This document shows, one piece after another, positions 7,952 through 19,300 of a stretch of DNA of 32,169 nt. Source of the DNA: Flavobacterium sp. Root935. GTDB lineage: Bacteria; Bacteroidota; Bacteroidia; Flavobacteriales; Flavobacteriaceae. The stretch covers positions 463,036-495,204 of the forward strand of contig NZ_LMJL01000007.1 of the NCBI RefSeq assembly GCF_001429295.1, read 5' to 3'. Numbering within the stretch: the stretch's first letter is position 1; each line of letters starts with the position of its first letter. A program made the position numbers and the translations under genes. The notes below the pieces were generated by a model. That model saw only the letters and a list, made by a program, of their open reading frames with translations. It did no database searches and had not been told where the DNA came from.

Positions 7952-7959
7952 CAAAAGTA
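7952..7959 (-). promoter_or_regulatory. Putative -7 box upstream of the DUF1579 gene
   Basis: The minus strand reads TACTTTTG, identical to the box found upstream of plsC, 28 bases before the start codon. A TTG occurs 25 bases further upstream, more than the usual spacing of about 19. Nothing else is obvious in the 131-base spacer 7924-8054. Confidence 0.35.
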
Positions 7960-8054
7960 AGGAAAATATTAGCGTAAATTGCTTCAAGCTACAAGTTTCA
8001 GGTTTTTTGGTACGAGTTAGAATAATTGCCTGCTATAAGCTCAAAACAAAACTT

Positions 8055-9023
8055 TTATCTCTTATCAATTTTCACTGATTTAATAATTGCTTCTAACTCT
8101 AACATTAAATCTCGTTCTTGATTAGATGGCGAGTAACAAAATCCCTCTATAACCAAAAGACGATTATACGTTTTGTCAACAATGGCATAATTAATAAATG
8201 GTCCTGCCATAAAATCGTTTTTTAATTCCCAGGTTCCTTTTGTTTCAAAAGCATCTTTATTGTCTAATGTAACTTTTGAAAAATAAGGTGCGTAAGCTTC
8301 GCTGGTAATCATTCTTGTGTTAGGCTCGCGACCTTTAATGTAACTTCCAACTGAATCTCGCATACGCACAATTGAATTTACAACATCTTTTTTCTTGTCG
8401 AATTTGTGCAAAGGTATTTGGTATACTAGAAGACTTGTATTACCGCTGATAATTTCTTTTTTAAGCCAGATGAAATTCTTTTTATGCAGTACATATTCAT
8501 ATCCAGTAGGGATTTGTAGATCGATATGGAATTTATTTTTAATGATCGCTGGATTCAATAGTGATTTACTATTGTCTTCCTGAACCTTTTGAATTTCGGC
8601 ATCACGAATTTGTTTGATGATCTCTGGAGAGTTTAATTCGATACTACAGATAATATCATCTACTGATTTTCCGTAGATACGGAATGTATTGTGAGGTAAA
8701 GCTTTGCTTCGAATGATTTCGAATTTATCTGATGCCGTTTTTTTAACTACAATAATGCTTCGGCTGTCGGTTACAAAACCTTCAAGCAAACGAGCAGGAT
8801 ATTGATTGATGGTAAAAAGCGGTTCTTCTTGTGTAAGTCCAAGAACTGGCGAGGCAAATTTATTTCGAATACTATCACCAACTTCTCCATACCATAGCTG
8901 ATCGTCAATAATGATCGAAATGGTATTGGTTTTTCCTGAAACTGAATCGTTCTGCTTTTCGCCTTTGAAGCATGAAATCAGGAAAAATGAAAGTAATAGA
9001 AATAAAAAATGGGTTTTATTCAT
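8055..9023 (-). CDS. DUF4837 family lipoprotein
   Basis: A 322-residue predicted lipoprotein (hydrophobic signal peptide, lipobox ISC, Cys 18). I recognise the family from the SIIIDDQLWYGEVGDSIR opening, the LFTINQYP strand and the YVLHKKNFIWLKKE segment; it is found in Bacteroidetes and has no known function. A C-terminal stretch contains MAGPFINYAIVDKT and YSPSNQERD. It starts 46 bases after the stop of the LysM/transglycosylase gene and follows it in the same direction, so a role in cell-wall maintenance is an inference from context. Its start codon lies in the loop of a terminator-like hairpin, described separately. No terminator was found after its stop. Confidence 0.82.
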   Translation of the reverse strand: MNKTHFLFLLLSFFLISCFKGEKQNDSVSGKTNTISIIIDDQLWYGEVGDSIRNKFASPVLGLTQEEPLFTINQYPARLLEGFVTDSRSIIVVKKTASDKFEIIRSKALPHNTFRIYGKSVDDIICSIELNSPEIIKQIRDAEIQKVQEDNSKSLLNPAIIKNKFHIDLQIPTGYEYVLHKKNFIWLKKEIISGNTSLLVYQIPLHKFDKKKDVVNSIVRMRDSVGSYIKGREPNTRMITSEAYAPYFSKVTLDNKDAFETKGTWELKNDFMAGPFINYAIVDKTYNRLLVIEGFCYSPSNQERDLMLELEAIIKSVKIDKR

Positions 9024-9049
9024 TTTCTTAATTTATGAAATAAAACCCA
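9001..9049 (-). promoter_or_regulatory. Hairpin with U-tract enclosing the DUF4837 start codon
   Basis: In the minus-strand transcript, 11-base arms (9039-9049 and 9010-9020) are perfectly complementary around an 18-base loop. The loop contains the upstream A-rich region and the AUG itself (9021-9023). The second arm encodes codons 2-5 and is followed at once by six U (9004-9009) and then AUU. It begins 21 bases after the MltD-like stop codon. It could end most transcription of the upstream gene, control initiation at the DUF4837 start, or both. The stem has only three G-C pairs, so its stability is modest. Confidence 0.45.
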
Positions 9050-9069
9050 AATTTAATAAGATTATTCTA

Positions 9070-10878
9070 TTATCCGTTTATTTTAAGTTTCATTCCCGGT
9101 TTAATGTCTTCATCTTTAATACCATTCCATTTTTTAATATCTGAAATTGTTACTCCAGGATATTTTTTAGAAATACTGTATAAAGAGTCTCCTTTTTTAA
9201 CGTAATAATCCTCACCCATATTTTTAGAAACTGCCTTTTTCTTGAATGAATCAACTGAAGTTGATGCAATTGCTGTTGAAGCCGGCTCTTCTATTATTGG
9301 AGACGCTTTTGAAATAATAAGCGTTTTTCCTAAACCAATATTATTTGAAGTTAAATTATTAAGTTCTTTTAACTCCGCAATAGTCATACCGAATTTTTTG
9401 GCAATACTTCCTAAATTATCTCCAGCAGCTACAACATAGTCTTGTGGTACTGTAGTTGATTTTTCTTTATCATCTGCAGATGCAATTGCTTCTTCTTTGT
9501 CTATAACTGGACTTGTTTTAACTGGAGCATTTTCTTCAGATTTAATTTTAAGACTTCTTCCAACTGCAACAGCATTAGTTTTAATGTTATTCCATTTTTT
9601 TAACTCACTAATACTCACATTGTATTTTGATGCAATTGCTCCTAAATTATCTCCTTTTCTAACTTTGTAAAATTCGAAATCGCTATTGTCAATTGCTGCA
9701 GGTTTAGCTGCCGGCTTAACTTTTGGAGCATATTTTACTGCAAGTCTTGATGAAGTTGATCTAAATTCTGTATCGTGCTTAACGTATGCATAAATCTGAT
9801 CTTCGTTGGAAACAAATGTTGCTATTTTATCTTTTGGAAGACGAATAAAATGTTGTTCTCCTTGATAGAAAGGAACGACATTCATTTTATAAGATGGATT
9901 TAAAAGCTGGATTTGCGATTGCGGCATGTCTAATAAATCAGCAAGTTGTTTAAAAGACATTTGATTTTTAATTGCTATTGTATCTGTTTCAAAGTTTTTA
10001 ACAACAGCTCTTTCTGGGTTAATTCCGTGTTCTTTATGATATTCAAAAAGATACATTGTTGCTAAGAAAGCGGGAACGTAACCTTGAGTTTCTTTTGGAA
10101 GGTAATTGCGAATGTCCCAATATTTAGTTTTTCCGCCTGAGCGACGAATTGCTTTGGTAACATTTCCAGGACCTGAATTGTAAGATGCTAAAACCAGTTC
10201 CCAGTCACCAAAAATATTGAACATTTTGGTCATGTATTCAGAACATGCGGCTGTAGCTTTAAGAGGATCACTTCTTTCATCGATGTAAGAATCGATTTTT
10301 AAAGCGTATTGTTTTCCGGTTCCGTACATAAACTGCCAAAGTCCCGTGGCGCCCATTTTAGAAACTGCTTTAGGATTTAAAGCAGATTCTACAACGGCTA
10401 AATATTTTATTTCCAAAGGAACATTTTGTTTGGCAAAAGCGTCCTCAAAGATTGGGAAATAATATTCTGATAAAGCCATTAATCGAGAAAACGATTTTTT
10501 ACGGTTCTTAAGAAATGACTTTATTATATTTTCTAAACCTTGATTGTATTCTATCTCAAAAGGTGATTTCTGATTCATTGCCGCTAAACGCTGTTTGAGC
10601 AATTCTGTTGGCAGTTCTTCATCGACAGTGACATCTTTATTAATTGTTTGAATGTCTTTTGTTAAATCGTCATAAATGTCAAGACTAACTAATTCATTCA
10701 TCCATAAACTATCAACTTTTGTAGCTAACTGGTCTCTTTTGAATGTGCTTTTGATAGAATCTAAATACGACAACTTAATGTCTTGCTTTATCTCTCTAGA
10801 AAATTCTGCAGATTCCTGCGCGAACATCGACATAGAGAACAAAGCTGTAACCACTAAGGATATTTTCTTTACAATCAT
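9070..10878 (-). CDS. Lytic transglycosylase (MltD-like) with three LysM domains
   Basis: A secreted cell-wall hydrolase of 602 residues, counting from the preferred start. It cleaves peptidoglycan glycan strands. An in-frame ATG lies 57 bases upstream (10935), but only the start at 10878 puts a normal signal peptide (MIVKKISLVV to MFAQ) at the N-terminus. The SLT catalytic domain spans about residues 140-285: the catalytic Glu is E164 in VVESALNPKA, followed by GATGLWQF and ASYNSGPGNV. Three peptidoglycan-binding LysM domains follow, beginning YKVRKGDNLGAIASKY, YVVAAGDNLGSIAKKF and YYVKKGDSLYSISKKY, joined by Lys/Ser/Pro-rich linkers. It lies between pgk (110 bases upstream) and the DUF4837 gene. 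Confidence 0.9.
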   Translation of the reverse strand: MIVKKISLVVTALFSMSMFAQESAEFSREIKQDIKLSYLDSIKSTFKRDQLATKVDSLWMNELVSLDIYDDLTKDIQTINKDVTVDEELPTELLKQRLAAMNQKSPFEIEYNQGLENIIKSFLKNRKKSFSRLMALSEYYFPIFEDAFAKQNVPLEIKYLAVVESALNPKAVSKMGATGLWQFMYGTGKQYALKIDSYIDERSDPLKATAACSEYMTKMFNIFGDWELVLASYNSGPGNVTKAIRRSGGKTKYWDIRNYLPKETQGYVPAFLATMYLFEYHKEHGINPERAVVKNFETDTIAIKNQMSFKQLADLLDMPQSQIQLLNPSYKMNVVPFYQGEQHFIRLPKDKIATFVSNEDQIYAYVKHDTEFRSTSSRLAVKYAPKVKPAAKPAAIDNSDFEFYKVRKGDNLGAIASKYNVSISELKKWNNIKTNAVAVGRSLKIKSEENAPVKTSPVIDKEEAIASADDKEKSTTVPQDYVVAAGDNLGSIAKKFGMTIAELKELNNLTSNNIGLGKTLIISKASPIIEEPASTAIASTSVDSFKKKAVSKNMGEDYYVKKGDSLYSISKKYPGVTISDIKKWNGIKDEDIKPGMKLKING

Positions 10879-10932
10879 ATAACATTTTTTTAAAATTCTG
10901 TAACTCAAAGAATTATAGGAACTGTATTTTTG

Positions 10933-10940
10933 CAAATCTA
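10933..10940 (-). promoter_or_regulatory. Putative -7 box upstream of the MltD-like gene
   Basis: The minus strand reads TAGATTTG, matching TAnnTTTG, 54 bases before the preferred start codon at 10878. It would sit inside the coding region if the longer ORF from 10935 were used, which is a further reason to prefer the shorter start. No TTG partner is visible. Confidence 0.33.
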
Positions 10941-10988
10941 AGCCCTTTATCGAAGAAAACTATGTAAAAAAATGTTAATTGTGATATT

Positions 10989-12176
10989 TTAGTCTAAAAT
11001 TGCAGCAATTCCAGGTAAAACTCTTCCTTCTAACATCTCAAGCATAGCCCCGCCACCAGTAGAAACATAGCTCATTTTGTCTTCAAATCCGAATTGTTTT
11101 ACTGCTGCAACAGAATCACCACCTCCTACTAAAGAAAATGCACCATTTTCTGTAGCTTCGGCAATATAGTCCCCTAATGCGATCGTTCCTTTAGAGAAAG
11201 TTTCCATTTCAAAAACTCCTAATGGACCATTCCAAAGGATAGTTTTTGACTCTAAAATTACTTTTTTGAAGTTCTCTAAAGATTTTGGACCTGCATCTAA
11301 ACCTTGCCATCCGTCAGGAATTGCAGTTACATCTACAACCTGAGTATTTGCATTGTTTGAGAAATCATCTGCAGCAATAACATCAACTGGAATATGAACT
11401 TGAACGTTTTTTTCTTTTGCTAATCTTAAAATTTCAAGAGCTAAATCTAATTTATCGTCTTCACAGATAGATTCACCAATTTTTCCGCCTTGGGCTTTAA
11501 TGAAAGTAAATGTCATTCCGCCTCCAATAATCATGTGATCAACTTTATCTAAGATATTTTCGATAACTGTGATTTTAGATGAAACTTTAGAACCTCCAAG
11601 AACAGCAGTAACAGGTTTTTCACTGTTATTAAGTACTTTGTTTAAACTCTCAATTTCTTTGGCCAATAAAGTTCCGAAACATTTATCGTTTGGAAAAAAT
11701 TGTGCAATAATTGTAGTTGATGCGTGCGCTCTGTGAGCTGTACCAAATGCATCGTTTACATAAATATCTCCAAGAGAAGCTAATTCTTTAGCAAAAGCTA
11801 CATCTCCAGCTTCTTCTTCTGCGTGAAAACGTAAATTTTCTAATAATAGAACTTCACCTGGTTTTAAATCTTTTGCTGCAGTCTGAGCTGGTTCTCCAAC
11901 GCAGTTTTCAGCAAATTTTACTTCAACTCCTAAAATATCTGAAGCTGTTTTTAAAATATGTTTAAGAGAATATTTCTCTTCTGCTCCTTTTGGTCTGCCT
12001 AAATGTGACATTAAGATCACACTTCCACCTTGTGCTAAGATTGTGTCAATAGTTGGTTTTGCAGCCTCAATACGTGTTGTATCTGTAACATTAAAATTCT
12101 CATCCAACGGCACGTTGAAGTCTACACGGATAATTGCTTTTTTATTTTTAAAATCGAAATCGTTTAAAGTTTTCAT
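10989..12176 (-). CDS. pgk: Phosphoglycerate kinase
   Basis: A 395-residue cytoplasmic glycolytic enzyme that converts 1,3-bisphosphoglycerate and ADP to 3-phosphoglycerate and ATP. All signature blocks are present: [10 protein letters not shown] (residues 17-26), [10 protein letters not shown] (R35 contacts substrate), MSHLGRPKG (residues 56-64), [32 protein letters not shown], the nucleotide-binding WNGPLGVFE, and the C-terminal GGGDSVAAV and STGGGAMLE. The length is standard. The gene is followed 110 bases later by the MltD-like gene on the same strand; whether they share a transcript is not clear, because a separate -7 box lies between them. Confidence 0.97.
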   Translation of the reverse strand: MKTLNDFDFKNKKAIIRVDFNVPLDENFNVTDTTRIEAAKPTIDTILAQGGSVILMSHLGRPKGAEEKYSLKHILKTASDILGVEVKFAENCVGEPAQTAAKDLKPGEVLLLENLRFHAEEEAGDVAFAKELASLGDIYVNDAFGTAHRAHASTTIIAQFFPNDKCFGTLLAKEIESLNKVLNNSEKPVTAVLGGSKVSSKITVIENILDKVDHMIIGGGMTFTFIKAQGGKIGESICEDDKLDLALEILRLAKEKNVQVHIPVDVIAADDFSNNANTQVVDVTAIPDGWQGLDAGPKSLENFKKVILESKTILWNGPLGVFEMETFSKGTIALGDYIAEATENGAFSLVGGGDSVAAVKQFGFEDKMSYVSTGGGAMLEMLEGRVLPGIAAILD

Positions 12177-12207
12177 CTGTAATTTTTTTAATTTTTTGAA
12201 AGAATAA

Positions 12208-12215
12208 CAAATATA
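12208..12215 (-). promoter_or_regulatory. Putative -7 box upstream of pgk
   Basis: The minus strand reads TATATTTG, matching TAnnTTTG, 31 bases before the pgk start. A TTG lies 24 bases further upstream, slightly beyond the usual spacing. The 156-base spacer 12177-12332 otherwise holds only AT-rich sequence and no convincing terminator for the upstream sprF-like gene. Confidence 0.38.
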
Positions 12216-12332
12216 GAACTTTTACAGTACTATAAATTTCAAAAAAGCAAAAATAATCGATCAATAAAAACGAAAACGTTGTAAATTATGAAAATAAACA
12301 AATTAATTATTAAAAATGATAAAAATACTTGT

Positions 12333-13313
12333 TTAATCGTGAACTGGACTCTGTGTACAAGGACAGTTACTGATAGATTGTAAGAAATCAAATCCGATTG
12401 TTATCGAGTGGGTTCCAGAATTGTAAGTCCCAAGTCCGTTAAACATAAATTGGTACGAATACGCAAAATAGAATTTAGATTTCATAAAACCTGCCATTGG
12501 TCCTGCTGCCAAAGGCTTAGGAAACTGATCATTTAAGAAACGGTAAGAAACTCCAATCCAATAGTAATCTTCGTAACGATTGTAACGTCTGTATTTAAAG
12601 TTAAGGTCGGTTGTCGAACGCTGGTCACTCGCAAAATACTGCAAGAAAACTGATGGTTCGTATTCAATTCTTCTGTTTTCCCCATCTCTAAATGTAAATC
12701 CAGAGTATACTTGAAAGTTTGAAAGTAAGTCCGGCTCAACTCCTCTATACTTGTCAACGTTTTTCTTTAAAACGTTATTGGCATTAAAACTAAAGTAGAA
12801 TCCTTTGTTACGATACAAAGCACTAATATCAAAGTTGTTGTTTGAATTGTAGCGATTGTCTGTTATCGAAGGATCTAATGCTACTGGAACACCATTTACA
12901 TCTCCTGTAAAATTGCCTGTTTCAATACGGAAACTATTAAAGTTATATGAAATACCAAAGGAAAGATATTGCTCTGAGTAATAATCTAAGATAAGGTGGT
13001 GTGCAAAGGAAACTTTTGCTCCTGTTTGTCTTGTATTACCATTGCTGTCATTGTATAAAGACAACCCTACTCCGGAACGATCTAAAATTCGAAAATCTGC
13101 ATACAATGATTGGTTATCTGGTGCATCTTTGATTCCGACCCACTGTGTTAAACCATTGGCTCTAATACGGAGATTATCTCCAATACCAGCATAAGCAGGC
13201 GAAAGAATAAAAGGGTTATCAGCCAAATACTGGGTAAATACTGGTAGGTTTAACTCTTGGCTGTAACTTGTTGTTACAGCCATGAGTACTAAGGATAAAA
13301 TAAACTTTTTCAT
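12333..13313 (-). CDS. sprF: PorP/SprF family type IX secretion outer-membrane protein, SprF-like
   Basis: A 326-residue outer-membrane beta-barrel protein from the preferred start. The long ORF opens at 13409 inside the adhesin gene, but only the ATG at 13313 gives a proper signal peptide (MKKFILSLVLMAVTTSYSQ). The mature part begins with the PorP/SprF hallmark PVFTQYLADNPFILSPAYAG, followed by NGLTQWVGIKDAP, DRSGVGLSLYND and alternating barrel strands. It ends in an unusual CPC-containing tail. It starts 43 bases after the adhesin stop codon. In F. johnsoniae the gene in this position is sprF, whose product is required for T9SS export of SprB to the cell surface, so the pair is almost certainly functionally linked. 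Confidence 0.85.
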   Translation of the reverse strand: MKKFILSLVLMAVTTSYSQELNLPVFTQYLADNPFILSPAYAGIGDNLRIRANGLTQWVGIKDAPDNQSLYADFRILDRSGVGLSLYNDSNGNTRQTGAKVSFAHHLILDYYSEQYLSFGISYNFNSFRIETGNFTGDVNGVPVALDPSITDNRYNSNNNFDISALYRNKGFYFSFNANNVLKKNVDKYRGVEPDLLSNFQVYSGFTFRDGENRRIEYEPSVFLQYFASDQRSTTDLNFKYRRYNRYEDYYWIGVSYRFLNDQFPKPLAAGPMAGFMKSKFYFAYSYQFMFNGLGTYNSGTHSITIGFDFLQSISNCPCTQSPVHD

Positions 13314-13356
13314 TGTAATAAATTTTTTAGATAACATCATTGGGGCTATAATTTTG

Positions 13357-16300
13357 TTATCTGTATAAAGTGAAATGTCCAACAAATTCTCTATTATCTT
13401 TTGGATCATTTAGTTTAAGAACATACCAGTAATCTCCTGTTGGTAATTCACTGCCATGGTATCTACCATCCCATTTTTGACCAACGTGGTATTTCGCTAC
13501 TACTCTACCATATCTGTCATAAATATCAAATGTCAATTCTTTGTATGCTAATGCACCACAATCTGGACCAATAGTATCATTTTGTCCGTCACCGTTTGGT
13601 GTGAAATAGTTTGGCATACAGAAATCATAGAATATACCGTGAACAGTTATTGTTGCCTCACAACCGTTTTTGTCTCTTACGATCACTTGGTAATCACCTG
13701 TTTTATAGATTCTATAAGTGTTAGATGATGTAAATGACTCTCCGTTGAAACTATACTCGTAAGGAGCAACACCTCCAGAAGCTTTAACTTCTATAACGTT
13801 TATGTCTTTGCTTTGGTTTGTTACGTCAATTAAAGCTAAAGGATCAACTGCATTGACAGTAAAGATTGGAGTTGGCACTTCGCAACCATTAGTGTGTCTT
13901 GCAACGATGAAGTGATCACCAGCAGGAACATTTGTAAAGATGTTACTTGGCTGGTAAGTACCATTGTTATCTAATGAATAATCAACATCTGCAGGGTTTG
14001 TAATTGAAGCATCAATTGTCACCACAACCATATTGGCTTGTGTATTGTTCACACAGTCATATGTTACCTCAGCAGTTGGGTTAAGAATTACAGCATCTGG
14101 CATGTTTTCAACGAACTCAACTATACAGCCTTGTACATCTTTAACATAAACTGTATGCTTACCACCATTCAAACCTGTAAAATCAAATATTGTTTGTGTA
14201 GCAGTTCCTTGAGTAAATGGTCCTTTTTCATTATCTAAACTGATACTGTAAGGAGCTGTTCCTCCTCTTACTTCAATACTGAATGCACCGTCTTTATCAC
14301 CATCACAAACTTCAGGAATCATAGAGTTTGGTACTTCTGTTACTACAACCGGATTTGGTTGAGTAATTTCGATATCAGCTCTTACATAACATCCGTTTTC
14401 ATCTTGTGCAATAATTGTATAAGTACCTGGCGCAAGTCTATCAAATGTACTGATCAAATCAAACTGATTTAAGTCTGGTGAGATCGCATATTTAATAGTC
14501 CCTGTACCACCTGCAGCTGTTACAACAATTTTACCGTTGTTTTCACCGAAACAAGAAACGTTTGTTGGTGTAAATACTGCAGTTAAAGCAGCGGCTGGTT
14601 CTGTAATTGTAGCATTTACTGAAGTTTGGTTACAATCTCCACTGTCTACTTTTACTCTGTAAGTTCCAATTACAAGATTCTCGAATCTACCATTATTTTG
14701 TGGCCCCTGAACTATTGCTCCGGCTGTATTTTCTAATGTATAAACGTAGTTTCCTAAACCACCTTTTGCGTCAGCAACGATAACTCCAGTAGCTTCACCT
14801 GTACATTTTACAACAGCGTTTGTAATATCTAAATCAACTGTTAGAGGAACTAAAGGATCAATCTTAATTTCATTAGAAATAAAACTAATACAGTTATTCG
14901 CATCTTTTACATAATACTGATATGTTCCAACTGGCACTGAGAAAGTAACCGATGAAGCAAATGTACCAGTAGTAGTGGCAAAATTAGGATCTGAGCTATA
15001 GCTGTATGGTGCTAATCCTCCAGTTGCACTTAATGTAAGTGTTGACTGAACATTACATGTTTGAGTTGAAGCTAAAACTAAACTTGGAATAACTTCTGTT
15101 GGTTCTGTAATAACAATCGTTGCAGAAGTTGCTTCACAATTAAATCCGTCCGTAACTTTTATTGTATATGTTCCAGCACCAAGACCGTCAAAAACATTTG
15201 ATGCCTGTGGTCCTGAAGATACGATATCTGTTCCGATCGTACTGTTTAGAGTGTACATATAATTACTTCCCTGACCACCTGTTGGTAAAGAAACTGTTAT
15301 GGTAGCATTTCTATCACCAAAACATGATAACATTGTAGCACTTGGCGTAGCAGTGAATGAAATTGGAGTCGGAATTACTAATGTCGCTGTTGTTGTTGCG
15401 ATACATCCTTCTCCGTCTTTAGCATTGATAGTATACGTTCCTGCTGATAATCCTGTAAAGGCATATTGAGCAGAGTAATCAACTACAACAGCTCCGTTCA
15501 GAACTAATTGATATTGATAGTTAGTATCCCATCCACCTGCTGCAGAAGCGTAGATTTCACCGTCATTATTACCTGGGTTACAAGTAATTTCTGATTGAGT
15601 TGTCGTCACTGCCAATTGTGTTGCAGGCTGTTCAATTGTAAATAATGTTGCTACTGTACAATAAGGACTTCCAACTAATGTTGCACTAACTGTATACTGA
15701 CCAGCTGTTAAATTAGAAATTGTAGTTACTGCACCTGTTGTTGTTCCTGTGCTTGAAACAGGACCTGTGATAACATAGTTAAATGCACCTGCCTCGTCTG
15801 TTGGAGTTGGCTGTCTGTCAACGAAAGTTAAAGTAACCTGTCCATCAGCTGTTCCGTAGCAAATATGTGCACTTGCAGGAACTGCATTAATTTGGAAAGT
15901 ATTTGGGTCGTTAACATAGTGTACTGCTTTTATTATACAGTTTGTATCAAGATTAGTAACACTTACAATGTAATTTCCGATAGGTAAATTAGTAAAGATA
16001 CCAGATGCATTATTTGGATTTCCAGCAACTGCATTTCCTGAACCATCAGTGATAGCATATTCTAAGTTTGCTGCTCCTCCAGTTGTTGCAACTGTAACTG
16101 TAATGTTTTCTCCGTTATTACAAGTAATTGCATTTGTAACATTAACAGTAATATCGTCTAAACTAATAAACGGATTAATTACATATGTTCCGGCATTTGA
16201 CCCTATACATCCATTACTATCGTAAACATTAACAGTATATGATCCGCCTTGATAATCTGTTTCTGTGTAAACATTGTTAGAACCTTTGTAAACTACGACA

Positions 16301-19300
16301 CCATTTCTGATGAATTCATAATTAGCATAAGTTCCTGATCCTCCTGTTACACCTGTTACAGTAATAGTTGCAAAATTGCTTGTATTATCTGTAGTACAAC
16401 CGTATTGAGCAACGGCAGGGTTAGGAACAACTATCAATGCTGGTTCGATAACCTGAACAGTTTTACTGTCAGAACATCCTCTTCCAGAAGTAACTGTTAC
16501 AGTATAACTTCCTTGAGTTAATCCTGTAAATACTGGACTAGTCTGAGGAGTACCTCCGTTTAAGCTGTACATATAAACAGGGTTATCGTTTATACCTGCA
16601 CTTGGAGCGTCTAGTGAAGCTATGATTGTTCCGTCATTTCCTCCAAAACAAGTTACCGGCGTAGCTACAGCATCAAATCCTGTTACTAGAGTTGCTGGAT
16701 CTAATTTAAAAGTTACATCTTCTGTACAACCTGTTGTCAAATCAGTAACCACAATTGTATGTGAACCAGCTGATAAACCACCGAATGTAGCCGGAGTAGT
16801 TGTTACAGTTGTAGTTCCGTCAATTGTATAACTGTAGTTACCTGTACCACCTGTAGCCGTAGCACTTACGCTTCCGTCACCGTTAGCACAAGTTGTTAAA
16901 TCTACAACCGTATTTTGAATGTCTAATGGCTCTAAAATAGTTACGGCTGCGTTGAATACAAATTCACATCCGAATCTATCTCTCACTGTTAGATCATAAG
17001 TTTTAGGAACACTTACTGTAAATGTAAGTCCAGATTGGAATCCTGAACCAATGCTATATTCAAATGGTCCCATACCTGTTCCTGGTGTAACTACAATATC
17101 ATAAGTTCCTGTGGTAGCATTTGGACATTGAGATACAGCTGCTGCTGTAAATCCTGATGGAAGTGGGTCAATAATGATATTCACTCTATATGGAGCAGAA
17201 ATACATCCATTAGCATCTTGTGCATAAACATCCCATGCAGGTACAGTTGCATCTAATTCTCTTGTATCAGCTGCATCATATGTTCCTGCCGGATCACCTG
17301 CGTGAACAAATGAATAGGTGTATCCAGGGTTTCCACCACTACCTGCTACTGTTACTACAGCACCAGTTTTACAATTTGCATTAACATTGTCTACTAGAGA
17401 AACTATAACTACTGTTGGTTGTTTTACTTCTGCCATAGCAGTTGCTGTACAACCTGTAGCGTTGTCTGTTATATTAATAGTATACTGACCAAAAGAAAGA
17501 CCTGTTAATGGAATTGTGTTTGCACTTGTTGACGTTGAAGGAACAAATCCAACACCGTCTTTGTCAATTGTATAAGTATAACTTCCCGCAAAATCCGAAA
17601 CTGTGAAAGTTACTTGACCGTCATTTGTTGTATTACAAGTCATATCAGCAATCACTTGACCATTTACAACAATATTTGTAACTGGTGCGATTGGTAATAA
17701 TTCTTCGTAAGTACATCCGTTAGAATCTGTAACTCTGAACATGTAATCTCCAGGTACTAATCCTGTAAAGTTTGCCGGAACAGTATTATCTGCTGTATTA
17801 ACCGGAGCATAACCTGTTGTAGCTGTTCCGTTAAACTCAATGATTTCGAAAGTTAATGAGCCAACTCCATTTGTAGCTGTAACATCAACTGTACTAGTTG
17901 TAGCCAAACAAGTTACTACAGATGCATTGAATGTTAAATCTGTTGGTTTGTTTAGTGGTACAATTGGTACTGTTACTGGAGCAGTTTCACAACCATTAGC
18001 ATCTTTCACAGTGTAAGTTACAGAAGGAATTGATCCATCATTAACTACTGAGAAAGTATTAGCTGTGTCATAACCTTGACCATTGAAATTATATCTATAG
18101 TCAGTAGTACCGCCTGTTGCAGTTACAACTATGGAAGTAGTTGTACTACATGTTGTATTTGGAGTAATTGCATGGATAGCTGTTAATTCAGTTGGTTGAG
18201 TAATTACAATAGTTGCTGGTGCCGAAACACAATTCTTAGAATCAGTTGCAACTACAGTATATGTTCCTGCAATCAATCCTGTGTAATTTCCTGTTGCATC
18301 ACCTGTCGTGTTAACAACTGGTCCTGTCAATGCAAATGTATAAGGAAGACGGCCACCTGTTGGAACAACTGTCAAACTTCCGTTATTAAATCCAAAACAG
18401 CTTACATTAATATGTGAATCAGCAAGTGTTGGAGTTACTGTTGGATTTACTGTTACAGTAGTAGTTGTTACAGAACATGTTGGTGCATTACTATCTGTAA
18501 TTACAAAATAATAATCTCCATCTGCTTCCACAGAAGCTGTAAAGTTTCCGGCAACACCTGTTACTGGTCCCGTAGCAGCTCCATTATGATACATTTGATA
18601 TGTATATGGTCCTACACCACCAGCAATCGTAACATCGATTGTTGCGTTAACAGGAGCAGCACAATATAGATCTTTAGTTACTGAAGCACTTGCAATTAAT
18701 TGTTCTTGAATGATATAATCTACTTCATCAGGACATCCATTATCATCAGTTAAGATAATTTTGTATGTTCCAGGAGCACTAAACGTTGCTGTTGTTCCTG
18801 TTAAAATTGTTCCGTTTACAGTAAATGATTTTACTCCATTATAAGTTGTAGATAATGCATCTAAATCAACTGTTAAATTAGAACCAACAAAACATTGCTG
18901 TGCTGGTAAATTAAGACGTGGAGCAACATTATAAGTTACAGGTACATTTATTGGCCCTGCAATACAAAGATTTGCATCTTGTACATACACATCCCAAGAA
19001 AGATCTGTTAAATTAGTATCTACAGTAAGAACTGAACTTCCTCCAAATGTTGTTGGTGCAGGATCACCTGCTTTAACTACAGCATAAGTGTAACCAGCAG
19101 TTCCGCCAGTAACATTTGTAACTGTTATTTCAGACTCATCATCAGAACAGAATACTTTGCTAGCCGTTGCAGTAAATGCGATTGGAGCCGGCATTGTAAT
19201 AGTAACATCTGCAGATTTAGAACAAGTTGTTGTAATATCGTTAACAGTTACTGTGTAAGTACCTGCTTCAAGACCTGTTAATGTAATTACATCTGCTGCA

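Noticed and set aside
10879..10935. Upstream start at 10935 for the MltD-like gene
   Set aside because: It would put 19 polar residues before a normal signal peptide and would place the likely -7 box inside the coding region. The ATG at 10878 is preferred.
12281..12332. Possible terminator after the sprF-like gene
   Set aside because: Only a 7-bp AT-rich inverted repeat with a long loop can be drawn; in sequence this AT-rich it is no better than chance.
13314..13409. Upstream start at 13409 for the sprF-like gene
   Set aside because: It overlaps the end of the adhesin gene and puts 32 residues before a clear signal peptide; the ATG at 13313 is preferred.
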